Positions 8,857 to 18,700 of a stretch of DNA of 43,867 nt are shown in pieces; within the stretch, counting starts at the first letter, position 1; each line of letters opens with the position of its first letter. Origin of the DNA: Bacteroidales bacterium UBA1077 (GTDB lineage Bacteria > Bacteroidota > Bacteroidia > Bacteroidales > UBA932). The stretch is from positions 1 through 43,867 of the forward strand of contig DCCQ01000125.1 in NCBI GenBank assembly GCA_002314195.1, read 5' to 3'. The notes below the pieces were generated by a model, which worked only from the letters and a program-made list of their open reading frames with translations, made no database searches and was not told the DNA's origin. A program made the translations under genes and the position numbers.

Positions 8857-10587
8857 TTAGTCTCTTGTCAACGTCTGCCCGCCAATGAACTCTCGCATGA
8901 TTGATGTCGGAGGAATCGCCGAGATCTCACTTGGCTGAAGAGCCACGATGTAGTCCAGGAACTTGAGCAGGCGCACAGCCTCGGTGTAGGCCGGAGAATT
9001 CGGAGAAATCCTGAGCAGAAGCGGCTCCGCATAGTATTTCAGCATCGGAAGCTCAAAGATCAGAGCGGAGTTGAACAGCACGTCGGCATTTTCCTGGAAC
9101 GGGAATATATTCCTGCTTTCCCCTCTGCGCACGCTGTTCCACCTCATTATCGTCTCTTCCGGGGTTATGCCTCTGACTCTGTTGTCACGCACCATCCTGC
9201 GGAGCAGGCGGTTGTCCGATGTTGACATGTTGTTGTTCTCGTCGATGTTCAGTGAGGTCAGGGCAGAGACATAGACTCTGAATATTCTTGAGTTGTCAAC
9301 CGCCGATGTCATCTCCGGGTTCAGGGCGTGGATGCCCTCCATGATCAGAATGTCCTTGTCCTCAAGGCGAAGCTTGTTACCCTCGAAGATTCTGTTTCCT
9401 GTTTTGAAGTCAAACCGTGGAATCTCTACTTCCTTTCCCTCAAGCAGTTCGTTGAGTTGCTTGTTGAGGAATTCAAGATCCATCGCGTAGAGTGACTCGA
9501 AATCGTAATTCCCGTCCTCGTCCTTAGGAGTATGCTCCCTGTCCACGAAATAGTTGTCCAATTCGATGACTTTCGGCTTGAGCCCCAACACTTTGCACTG
9601 GAGCGCGATTCGTAGAGAAGACGATGTCTTTCCGCTTGATGACGGACCTGCGATCATCACAATCCTCTTCGTTCCCCTTTCAGCATATATCCTGTCCGCT
9701 ATCCTCGCATAATTCCTTTCGTGGAGCGATTCCGCCAAATTGATGATGCTGACGGCCTTGCCGTCTTTCACGGCCTTGTTCAGCGTCCCGACGCTCTCGA
9801 TGTTGATGATGGAACACCAGTCCGAATATTCCTTCAACGCCGCTGAGATTTTGCCCTGCCGTTTCATCGGCATGACTTTGTTGAAGTCGGTCATCATCGG
9901 GGACTGAAGACAGAATCCGTCCCCCATGCCACTGATGTCGAACACCTTGAGATAACCGGTCGAAGGAATCAGCGGTCCATGGAACGTGTCGGCATTCCCG
10001 TCCAGATAGTATACGCTGCAGCTGAACGTTCCGAGACTCTTCTGAAGTTCGGCCTTCTGCGGCTGGTTGTTGGCGAGAAACAGATCCTCGGCCTCTTCGG
10101 AGAACATCTTTACCTTTGTGAACGGCAGGTCCTTCGCCACGATCTCCTTCATCTTCTCCCTGATCCTGTCGATCTCGTCATCAGTGACAAAATAAGGTTT
10201 ATTTCGTCCGTCATCGCTCTTGCCTTTCTCTATGATCTCGCAGTACAGTCCGCTCGGCAGCGAGTGGTCGATCACAAGCACCTTGTCCGGATAGAGTTCC
10301 CTCACGGCGTTCTGGAGCACGAAGCACAGCGACCGTACGTAGCTCCGCCTCCCGTCCGGATGGTTGTACCCGATGAACTCTACCCTGTGCAGGTTCGCCG
10401 GTTTGAAACTGAGTTCTTTAAGCTTGTTGTCCACCAGGGCCGCCAGCACGTCGAACTTCTGTCCTGTCTTCTTGTCCGTGACTGTCGGGCAATACTTGTC
10501 TGACAGAACTTTCAGGTCCTGTCCGTTCCCGATCTTATGGTTCTTGCCGTCATTGACGCAAAACAAAGTTATCTCATTCTTCTCCAT
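8857..10587 (-). CDS. nucleoside (uridine-type) kinase with N-terminal extension
   Basis: The 576-residue protein ends in a phosphoribulokinase/uridine kinase P-loop domain. GPSSSGKTSSS lies near 312-322, followed by LDNYFVDREHTPKDEDG and IPRFDFKTG, the usual substrate-binding stretches of the uridine kinase fold. The N-terminal 290 residues contain a TGS-like and threonyl-tRNA-synthetase-editing-like region (FIGYNHPDGRRSYVRSLCFV), a fusion common in Bacteroidetes and Firmicutes. It probably phosphorylates a nucleoside such as uridine or cytidine in pyrimidine salvage; the exact substrate cannot be read from sequence. The gene stands alone on the minus strand, divergent from the BREX operon and convergent with the Bat operon. 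Start ATG at 10587. Confidence 0.85.
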   Translation of the reverse strand: MEKNEITLFCVNDGKNHKIGNGQDLKVLSDKYCPTVTDKKTGQKFDVLAALVDNKLKELSFKPANLHRVEFIGYNHPDGRRSYVRSLCFVLQNAVRELYPDKVLVIDHSLPSGLYCEIIEKGKSDDGRNKPYFVTDDEIDRIREKMKEIVAKDLPFTKVKMFSEEAEDLFLANNQPQKAELQKSLGTFSCSVYYLDGNADTFHGPLIPSTGYLKVFDISGMGDGFCLQSPMMTDFNKVMPMKRQGKISAALKEYSDWCSIINIESVGTLNKAVKDGKAVSIINLAESLHERNYARIADRIYAERGTKRIVMIAGPSSSGKTSSSLRIALQCKVLGLKPKVIELDNYFVDREHTPKDEDGNYDFESLYAMDLEFLNKQLNELLEGKEVEIPRFDFKTGNRIFEGNKLRLEDKDILIMEGIHALNPEMTSAVDNSRIFRVYVSALTSLNIDENNNMSTSDNRLLRRMVRDNRVRGITPEETIMRWNSVRRGESRNIFPFQENADVLFNSALIFELPMLKYYAEPLLLRISPNSPAYTEAVRLLKFLDYIVALQPSEISAIPPTSIMREFIGGQTLTRD

Positions 10588-10615
10588 TTTTTCGTTTTAC
10601 TTAAAAGAAATCTCC

Positions 10616-10623
10616 CAAAGGTA
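10616..10623 (-). promoter_or_regulatory. candidate -7 element for the nucleoside kinase
   Basis: Minus-strand TACCTTTG matches TAnnTTTG and lies 29 bases upstream of the kinase ATG. A TTTG occurs upstream but at 14-base spacing, so the -33 element is uncertain. Confidence 0.4.
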
Positions 10624-10661
10624 ATCAAAAATGATGTCAAACAGTTCGTTGTAACAATAAA

Positions 10662-10704
10662 TTAACAATCCTTGGCAGACGGATTGTTAAAATCGTTATA
10701 TTTG
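10662..10704 (+). promoter_or_regulatory. brx operon promoter with overlapping inverted-repeat operator candidate
   Basis: A -7 element TATATTTG (10697-10704) fits TAnnTTTG. A TTG at 10672-10674 may be the -33 element, with a slightly long spacer of 22 bases. A perfect 10-bp inverted repeat, TTAACAATCC (10662-10671) and GGATTGTTAA (10681-10690), brackets this TTG. A protein bound to both arms would cover the -33 region. The repeat is not followed by a T-run, and no gene ends here, so a terminator is unlikely. Confidence 0.55.
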
Positions 10705-10744
10705 TTGCCTTGTAATAATGTCATTAATTCTAAAGTGTAAAACA

Positions 10745-11464
10745 ATGTCTGTAAAATACGACTCCAGCATCAATGTCTTGGGAAGCATCCCGGATTATCT
10801 TTCGATGATGGATTTCATCTGCGAATATCATGGGCGTGCGCCAGAGGGACAGGGAAGTTTCGCCTTTCGGACCCACAAGACTTTCGCCCGCTTCGAGGCT
10901 GCCATCAAGGCGGCGATAATGCGATTTGCGGGTGATGAACACAAGCAACTGTTCCTTGATGCGCTTTCTTCCTGCGATTTGTCCTCCCGGGAGAGATTGA
11001 TGGTTCTTTTTTGGCAGATTGTATATTGCAACCCGTTGTTTCGCCGCATCTCGGAAGATGTGTTTATGAAGGCTGTCTATCAAGCTAGAGCCAATCTCTC
11101 GGCGCTTGATGTCCTTGCTTTGCTCCATCATATCAAGGAAACAGAGAAGAGAGAACTCGAATGGTCTGAGGCGACCTTGAAGATGTGTGCCTCCAAGTAT
11201 CTCACCATCTTGAAGAAATTGGAATTGGCTGATGGGGCGGTCAAAAAGCGGATCATCTATCCTCCGATGACCTCCCGGCTCTTCGTTTATTTCATCCGGA
11301 TGGCAATGATTGCTTATCCTGACCAGAAAACGTTGGACAATCCGATGATGGTGTTCAGTTTCTACGACAAGCCTTCACTCATCGCCAGACTGAAGCGCGT
11401 GGAGTTCATTCCTTTTTGGTATATTTCCCAGATAGGTGATGAGGTGATGATAGAATTAAAATAA
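10745..11464 (+). CDS. brxA: BrxA, DUF1819 family BREX protein
   Basis: The 239-residue protein matches the DUF1819/BrxA family in length, in its all-helical character and in being first in a brxA-brxB-brxC order. Recognisable stretches are the N-terminal SINVLGSIPDYLSMMDF and the later YLTILKKLELADG. BrxA is a small accessory protein of type 1 BREX, reported to be NusB-like or DNA-binding in studied systems; its mechanism is not settled. The ATG at 10745 is preferred over the in-frame ATG at 10718, because the latter lies only 13 bases after the candidate -7 element and would leave almost no leader. The stop is three bases before brxB. Confidence 0.85.
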   Translation: MSVKYDSSINVLGSIPDYLSMMDFICEYHGRAPEGQGSFAFRTHKTFARFEAAIKAAIMRFAGDEHKQLFLDALSSCDLSSRERLMVLFWQIVYCNPLFRRISEDVFMKAVYQARANLSALDVLALLHHIKETEKRELEWSEATLKMCASKYLTILKKLELADGAVKKRIIYPPMTSRLFVYFIRMAMIAYPDQKTLDNPMMVFSFYDKPSLIARLKRVEFIPFWYISQIGDEVMIELK

Positions 11465-11467
11465 AAT

Positions 11468-12025
11468 ATGTCTATGACGCAGACTTTTGATATAGAACAC
11501 AATCGCCTTTTTTCGGAGCTGACAGCCACGCTCGGGGAAGACATTGTCAATATTTCAGGCAAGTGTAATGGTGGCAAGAGCATTCTCTTTGTCTATCCCC
11601 CAAAGGATGAGGAGGCATATATAGCCAAGGCCCGCGAGGTCTTGGTGGAGGGCTATGAACTGATAGACGTTCGAGCCGGCTTCATGCAATTTTTGGACGA
11701 GGTAGGTATGGACGACTTCGAGGAGAACTACAAGGATTATGGCGATGAGGTGTTTTTCAGTCAGAATTTTGCGGAGGGCACTTTCTTCCATTTCCTCATC
11801 TGCCGAATCAAGGAGGCATTTGCCATGGCCAAGATACCAGTGCTCGTTCATACGGGCGCACTCTATGGTATGAACTTCTCCAATATCAACATCATGGAGC
11901 ATCCTGTGGTGATGGATTCTCGCATCCCACTAGTGGTGTTTTACCCTGCCACTGTCGAGGGTGAACAAATCTTGTTCCTCGGCAAGCAACCTGCCTCCAA
12001 GTATCGTTGCATCGTCATTAGATAA
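11468..12025 (+). CDS. brxB: BrxB, DUF1788 family BREX protein
   Basis: A 185-residue soluble protein of the DUF1788/BrxB family. Typical features are the early NISGKCNGGKSILFVYPP stretch, the middle segment ALYGMNFSNINIMEHP with two family-typical asparagines, and the closing strand EGEQILFLGKQPASKYR. In type 1 BREX, BrxB is needed for defence; a role joining PglZ, PglX and BrxC into one complex has been proposed. The start could be Met1 or Met3, which are two codons apart. It sits three bases after brxA and 24 bases before brxC, so the three are clearly co-transcribed. No catalytic motif is visible. Confidence 0.87.
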   Translation: MSMTQTFDIEHNRLFSELTATLGEDIVNISGKCNGGKSILFVYPPKDEEAYIAKAREVLVEGYELIDVRAGFMQFLDEVGMDDFEENYKDYGDEVFFSQNFAEGTFFHFLICRIKEAFAMAKIPVLVHTGALYGMNFSNINIMEHPVVMDSRIPLVVFYPATVEGEQILFLGKQPASKYRCIVIR

Positions 12026-12049
12026 TAAAATCCTAAAGAAAACTACGTT

Positions 12050-15000
12050 ATGAAAATCAAAGATATTCTGTCCATCCAGTTGGACAACGACATCAAGAAT
12101 GTCATCGACCTCAATTCGCAGGGCGAGGACGCTGTGAAGGAAGAACTCGACGGCTTTATCCTCACCGAGAGTCTTGCTAAGCATTTGTCCGACTTCCTCG
12201 ACAAGTTTACTTCCGATATGAAGGAGACGGGCGTATGGCTCAGCGGTTTCTATGGTTCCGGTAAGTCTTACTTTGCCAAGATGTTGGGCTTCTTGATCGA
12301 GAACCCTGTCATCCAGGGTACCCCGTTCCGTGAGCGTTTCGCCCATAAGCTCGTGGGCTTGAACAACGAGGATTTTATCAGAAACCAAATCAATTCCCTC
12401 GACAAGTCGAAATACAAGGTAGTATTGTTTGATACCTCCAAACTGGACAATAAGCAGGGCTTTGCCTATATGGCTATGAGTCAGTTCTTGCTCTCATTAG
12501 GCTTGATGAACAACTGGGTTGGTTTCATGGAATATCATCTCATGCTCAGCGACCAGTACGAGGAATTCTTGCAGTTGGTGGAACAGCAGAACAATGGCAA
12601 TCAATGGCAAAAGTTGAGACAGAACATGACCACCACGCTCAAAGCTTTGAAAAAGGCGATGTACGTCATCATGGGCGAGGAAAATTTCCGGGACACAAGG
12701 GCGATGGTGGAAGAACGCATCGGCACCTATGATGCCGACAAGCTGAAGGAAGACCTTTCGTTCTACTTGGCGAAGCATCCGCAGGAGAAGATAGTCTTCT
12801 TCATCGACGAGGTGAGCGAGTCTATCGCCCAGAAGAAAATCAACCTTCTCGACTTGGAGGGACTCTCCGAGTCGCTATCCGCCCTGGGCAACCGTGTTTG
12901 GACGGTGGGCATCGCCCAGCAAGCCTTCAACGATGTGCTCAATGCGGCGGGCTTGAACCTCCACTTGCTCAACAAGGTGGAGGCTCGCTTCAAGACCCGC
13001 ATTCCAATCGCTGCCGAGGAAATTGACAAGATTATCCGCAAGCGACTGCTCGACAAGACCGATGCTGGCAAGCAGGAGCTGGTGCAATATTACGACAAGA
13101 ATAGTGGTATGATTCAGGCGGTGACCAATATCTCCGGCCTTGCCCTCAGTGCCACCAAGGATCGTGATACCTACGCCGACTACTATCCTTTCTTCCAGCA
13201 TCAGTTCGACATGCTCCAGTATTTCCTCTTTGGATCTCGTGACACCGTCACCACCCAAGTCGGTACTCGTGGCATGCTGATGTCGGTCTTCGATGTGCTC
13301 CAGAAGGAATCGATGACCGAGGAGGAGGTCTATACCCATGTGTCGGCGGTGGAACTTTGCAACCAAGCGATGGACAGCATACCTGAGTCGCTTCGCATCC
13401 GTTATAAACAGGCTGACGACCACATCCAGGCGGATGGAAAATTCAAGTTGGTGCAGGGCAAGCAGCTTTTGCAGGTCATTTATTTCCTTGCCAAGAGCGA
13501 TGCCCGTACCACGGTGGAGAACATCACCAGCTCGTATGCCCGCCACCCGGAGCAGTATTACGAGCTGTTGGAGGAGGTGAAGCGTGCCGTGGCTTTGCTC
13601 GTGGAGAACAATGTGCTTCTTCAGACTGCCGACCAGTATCGCATCACCAGCCAGATAGAGCAGCAGATTATCGACGATATGAACAAGTACGACATCCCGG
13701 TCTATCGCCAGGAGGCGGAGATCACCGCTCGCTTGAAGCAGTTGCGCCTCACCAAGGCGGCGCAGTCGTTCTTGCAGGATGGCGTGAAGTACAGTTTCTG
13801 TGTGGAGACTGCCAAGGGCGAGAACTTCGCCAATCAGGGCGAACGCTACATGAAGGTAGTGTTCTACGACATCTTCCACGACGACCGTCAGCAGCTCATC
13901 AGCCAAATCAAGGTGGATACGCAGAGCGAAAAGGGCGAGATGGCCATCGTGCCCAACAATGCCTACGCCAAGCAGATGCTCGACTTGGCTGCCGACCTCT
14001 TGCGCATCGACTATATCGACACCAAGAGCTATTCCACCGACGAGGAGAAGAAGGTGCAGCGCACAATCACCGATACCCGTGGCGAGAAACAGAGCCAGTT
14101 GGAAGACCTGGTGCGCCGTGCCTACCAAGAGAGTACCATCGTCTATCTCTATAATACCTACCAGCTTACCGACGACAACTGCCTGAAGGAATTGGAGGCG
14201 GTGCAGCGCCGTATGGCTGGCAATGTCTTTACCCAGCGCCCTGCCGCTAACTTGGACGATAGTCTGGCCAAACAGGCATTGACGGCTCCTGTCGGCAAGC
14301 TTGCCAAGCTCTTCGGAGCATCCGAGGAGTTTAAGTTCTTCGATACATCCGGCAAGTTCATTGGCGACAACTTGGCGGTGGTGACAGAACTGTTGGCTCG
14401 CTGCAAGTCGTATAAGACGGGAGTCGACTTGGAGCGAGAGTTGGCGGCTCCACCTACGGGCTATACCTACGGCATCATCGTCACCACCCTTGCCGCCTTG
14501 CTGCGTGGCAACAAGATTATTGTGAAGTATGGTGGCGAGGATTTCCATTCGGCTACCGACGAGGGCGTGGCAAAAGTATTCGACAGCAGCCGTGCCTTCG
14601 AGAAGGCGAGCTTCAAGGCTGTGATGCAGTCGCTCTCCTACAAGGACCGTCAGGAGATTGTCGATATCTTGAAAGAGGATTGTCAATACAAGAAAATAAC
14701 CGGCGAGGAGCAGCCTAACTACAATAAGAACGACTTCGAGATTGTGGATTGTATCCGCACCTTGTCCAAGAATCTGTCGAAGACCGTTTGCGACAAGATT
14801 GAGCTTGATGAGGACATGGCTGCCTTGTTCCCTCGCTCGGTGAAGGCTCGTACCATATTCAACCGTTTCAACAAGACGGTGACGGATGTCAACTATCTCA
14901 ACATGGCGCACGATTTCCTCGACATGGCGTATGACTATATCGCCGCCGTGGGGCAGGTGCAGAAGGACTTGCGTTTCATCGACACCCAGTTTGCCGAAAT

Positions 15001-15682
15001 AGAGGAAGAGAAAGACTTTATTGCTGAGGTGAAGGACGAGTTGGAGAAGACCAGTGCCGACATGACTACCTTCAACCAGAAGCGAGAACTCTGGCAGCAG
15101 GCTCGTGACAACGACTTGGTGCGCAATGCGCAGATAATGCGACAGACCACCCAGGACATCAAGGACCTCTACTATCTGATGATGCAGCATGGTGCCGACC
15201 AGCTCGCTGAGGCTTGCATTGACTTGCTGGGCAAGGCGGATGCCCTCAGCCAGAAGTGCGATGCCTATCCAAAGGAGTGGAACACCTCTATATATAATAA
15301 GGTGGAGGGATTGGAACGCAATTACCAAAAGTTCACCGCCATCAAGGTTGATCTTGGCAGCGGATGGAATGTGTGTTGCCGCAAGAGCAATATGCAGCTT
15401 CGTGACATGGAGTATAAGTTGCAGCAGGTGCAGAACGATGCTCAGAACCTGGCACTTTTGGAGATGGAAATCGTCAAGACCGACCCACATCAGGAGGAAC
15501 AAGGGCAACAGGAGCAAGGACAGCAAGAGGGGCAGCAGGAGCAAAAGCCAAAGGTCTATAAGATGCGCTCCAAGATGCCTCATGGCAAATGTTCCGTGGT
15601 GGAGTATCGCCAGTGGCTCCAGCAGCAGCTCTTGCTCGTGGGCAAGATGGGCAAGGACGATGAAGTGAACTTTGATGAGTAA
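12050..15682 (+). CDS. brxC: BrxC, large BREX AAA+/P-loop ATPase
   Basis: The 1210-residue protein is in the size range of BrxC/PglY (DUF499-type) ATPases. Walker A is GFYGSGKS at 66-73, with lysine 72. Walker B is IVFFIDE, with D253 and E254. The N-terminal VIDLNSQ region and WLSGFYGSGKSYFAK stretch are family-typical. A long helical C-terminal half follows, with coiled-coil-like segments near 970-1060, then a Gln/Glu/Gly-rich linker near 1146-1168 before a short basic end. BrxC is required for both host methylation and phage blocking in studied type 1 systems, and probably couples ATP hydrolysis to DNA-bound complex assembly. A 944-codon antisense frame runs through it and is not a gene. 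Confidence 0.92.
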   Translation: MKIKDILSIQLDNDIKNVIDLNSQGEDAVKEELDGFILTESLAKHLSDFLDKFTSDMKETGVWLSGFYGSGKSYFAKMLGFLIENPVIQGTPFRERFAHKLVGLNNEDFIRNQINSLDKSKYKVVLFDTSKLDNKQGFAYMAMSQFLLSLGLMNNWVGFMEYHLMLSDQYEEFLQLVEQQNNGNQWQKLRQNMTTTLKALKKAMYVIMGEENFRDTRAMVEERIGTYDADKLKEDLSFYLAKHPQEKIVFFIDEVSESIAQKKINLLDLEGLSESLSALGNRVWTVGIAQQAFNDVLNAAGLNLHLLNKVEARFKTRIPIAAEEIDKIIRKRLLDKTDAGKQELVQYYDKNSGMIQAVTNISGLALSATKDRDTYADYYPFFQHQFDMLQYFLFGSRDTVTTQVGTRGMLMSVFDVLQKESMTEEEVYTHVSAVELCNQAMDSIPESLRIRYKQADDHIQADGKFKLVQGKQLLQVIYFLAKSDARTTVENITSSYARHPEQYYELLEEVKRAVALLVENNVLLQTADQYRITSQIEQQIIDDMNKYDIPVYRQEAEITARLKQLRLTKAAQSFLQDGVKYSFCVETAKGENFANQGERYMKVVFYDIFHDDRQQLISQIKVDTQSEKGEMAIVPNNAYAKQMLDLAADLLRIDYIDTKSYSTDEEKKVQRTITDTRGEKQSQLEDLVRRAYQESTIVYLYNTYQLTDDNCLKELEAVQRRMAGNVFTQRPAANLDDSLAKQALTAPVGKLAKLFGASEEFKFFDTSGKFIGDNLAVVTELLARCKSYKTGVDLERELAAPPTGYTYGIIVTTLAALLRGNKIIVKYGGEDFHSATDEGVAKVFDSSRAFEKASFKAVMQSLSYKDRQEIVDILKEDCQYKKITGEEQPNYNKNDFEIVDCIRTLSKNLSKTVCDKIELDEDMAALFPRSVKARTIFNRFNKTVTDVNYLNMAHDFLDMAYDYIAAVGQVQKDLRFIDTQFAEIEEEKDFIAEVKDELEKTSADMTTFNQKRELWQQARDNDLVRNAQIMRQTTQDIKDLYYLMMQHGADQLAEACIDLLGKADALSQKCDAYPKEWNTSIYNKVEGLERNYQKFTAIKVDLGSGWNVCCRKSNMQLRDMEYKLQQVQNDAQNLALLEMEIVKTDPHQEEQGQQEQGQQEGQQEQKPKVYKMRSKMPHGKCSVVEYRQWLQQQLLLVGKMGKDDEVNFDE

Positions 15683-15744
15683 TTGGAAATCACGAATTGT
15701 GATATCCAATTCTACTAAAGGATTTTAATAAAAATGTAAATGAT

Positions 15745-18700
15745 ATGAAACTGATAGATCATGTACTGAAGATAAGAGACCTTATCCAGCAGGCCATTGA
15801 CAATAGATTCTCCCGACTGGGATTGCAGGCCGACGAGGCGCAGCCGGTGGAACAACTCTCTGCCGAGCAGCAGCCTAAGCGCCGTGTGCTCGATACCATC
15901 ATCGCTACCCACCAGCAGGCATTGGGAAACTATGCCGAGGCTCGCTTGGAGGCTATCAAGGAGTGTGTCTTTACGCTCTTCAACCGTCTGGCTGCCATCA
16001 AGGTGATGGAAGACCGTGAACTCTTCCCGGAGGTAATCCGCCGCCGTGCGGAGCATGGCAACTTGTCTTACTCCCACAAGATGTGGTTGGAGGAGCACCC
16101 TGAGGAGCGCTCTGCCGAGCGCATGGGCTTGAAGAACTTCTTGCGCGATAAGTTTGCCGAGCTTTTCGACGATTTCGGCATTCCGCTCTATAAGGCTGAC
16201 CATCCTTACGCCATCCTGCCTACCGCCGACGAGCTGGACGAGATTATCACGGCGTTCAACAGTATCGAGCAAGACCCTCAGTGTGGCGAGGACATCTGGA
16301 AGGGGGATGACATCCTCGGCTGGATGTACGAGAACTTCAATGCCGTGGAAAAGGCGCAGCTCAAGGAGAGCGGCGAGAAGACGGAATACGACAAGGTTTC
16401 GCTTCAGAGCCAGGTCTATACCCCGCAGTGGGTGGTGAAATTCTTGGTGGACAACACCCTCGGTAAGCAATACTTGGAGATGTATCCTGACAGCCATTTT
16501 ATGATAGATGAGGAGACGGGCAAGACCAAGTATCTCATCGCCAATGCACCTCGCCGACAGGTGCGCCACCCCAAGGAGCGTGGTATCCTCGACATCAAGC
16601 TCATCGACCCTGCCTGTGGTAGCGGCAACTTCCTCATCTATGCCTTCTCTGTGTTCTATGATATGTACATCGACCAGATGGAGAATTACGGGGCAGACTT
16701 CTCTCGCCGTGACATTCCGAAGCTCATCGTGGAGAACAATCTCTATGGTGTGGATTTGGACGAGCGTGCCGTGCAACTCACCCAGATAGCCCTCTTTATC
16801 AAGGCGATGCAGCTGAAGGGACGCCGAGGCGAAATGCCTACGTATTGCAATGTGGTGTCGTCGCATTTCACCTTGCCAGCCTACGAGGTGGTGAAGGACG
16901 TGCTCGAACAGAGCGGTGAATGGAACAGCAAGCAGAAGGAGGTTTTGCGTGACATCTGGAACGACCTGCACGATGCCTATAAGTTTGGCTCGCTCATCCG
17001 CCTGAAGGAGAAGATCCAGGCGTTGAAGCCACAGGGAGAGGGCACACTCTTCCGTCAAGACGAGGATGCAGACTTTTTCTCATTCAAGAATCTCACGTTG
17101 GGGACTTTGCGAAACCTGATGCACCGTTGGGGAGGCGAGGGCAGCAATGCCTACAGTCTCTCCCAGGTGAACGATGCCATGACTTTCCTCGACATCCTGA
17201 CCAAGGACTTTGATGTGGCGGTGGCGAATCCGCCTTATACCGACAGCAGCGACTTCGGCGAAGAACTGAAGGCATTCACTGAGGCTAACTATAAGAAGCC
17301 GATGAAGTTTAACATCAACCTCTATGCTTGCTTCATCAAGAGATGCTGCGAGCTGACGGATGAACTGGGGAAAGTGGGAATGGTGAATCCACCTACATTT
17401 ATGTATATCAAAACTTTCGAGGATGTGCGTAAATATATGGTGGAAAAAACTCATATATCATTGTTTGTGGAGTGGGGATATTTAGGAATGTTCTCACCAA
17501 CTGCTCGTGTGGATAGTGCTTTCTTTGTATTGGATAAGTGTAAGTCGAAAGAAGATTCATTATTTATCAAATTGAACGACCTTTATGAGATGAAGCGTAA
17601 AAAGGTTTTGTTCGATGCTTATACTGACTATTGTAATGGTCAGCCAAACGACCGTGTCTATCTCCTTCCACAAGATAAGTTGAAGGCTATCAAGTCATGG
17701 CCTTTCATCTATTGGATTTCGGATGAGTTTAGAGAGAAGTTTGGAAGTGGGGATTTAGAAAGTATCGCAAAAAATTCTCAAGGAATGTCCGTTTCAAACA
17801 AAGAGAAATATCAACGATTTTATTGGGAGGTCTCACCAAAAGATATTTGTAAAGTTAAAGGGGATGGAAAGAGATGGGTGTTCTTTTCTAAAGGAGGCCC
17901 ATTTAATAAATGGTATGGTAATAATTGGTTAGTTGTTGATTGGGAAAACGATGGTTATGATTTGAAACATTTCCCCAAAGCGGCTATAAGAAATCAAGCT
18001 TATTATTTTATAGAAGGAATTACATATAGTAGTTCAGGATCGAAGGGGACTTCTTTTAGATATTTACCTAGCAATTGTCTATTTAGCGGAGGTGGTCCAT
18101 CAATAACAATAAAACCATCACATAATATTTCTTGGAAGTACGTCTGTGCGGTTTTGAACTGCTGTATAACTAATTATATGTTAGAATGTTTGAATCCTAC
18201 AGTCAATACAACTCAAGGAGATTTAAACCGTGTTCCTTTTGTTGTGCCAAATAAAAGTGTAGAGAATACTGTTGCTTCATTGGTACAAGCAAATATTGCA
18301 ATCAAGAAGCATATTTGCACCTATTCCATCATCGAGCAGAACTATTCCCGCTCCCCAATCAGCCCAGCCACTCTCCCTGAGTCCGAGCTCACTCGTTACT
18401 ATAACTACGAGAATGCGCTCTTGACCCAAATCCTTTTGAACGAGGCCATCATCAACCGCATTGTCTTCGATGTTTATGAGCTAAGTGAGCACGACCGACA
18501 GATGGTGTTGGACAAGGAAGGCATCCCTGTGGGCGACCTCAGCGTATCGCAAGCAGCCTTGGATGCCTACAAGGTTTGGCTGAAAGACGAGGACACCGAG
18601 TTCCCACCCTCAGCCGAGGTTTGGGAACATTTGGATGCCCTCACTATTGACAACGACCAGCCACAAATCGCTGATTTTGATAAGCTCTACCAGAGCAACT

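Noticed and set aside
12875..15709. 944-codon open frame on the minus strand opposite brxC
   Set aside because: It is the mirror of brxC codon bias. The predicted product is Leu/His-rich with no domain, while the plus strand encodes a clear BrxC with Walker motifs.
15715..17058. 447-codon minus-strand frame opposite the start of pglX
   Set aside because: Antisense to the conserved methyltransferase motif I region, Leu/Val/His-rich, with no recognisable family.
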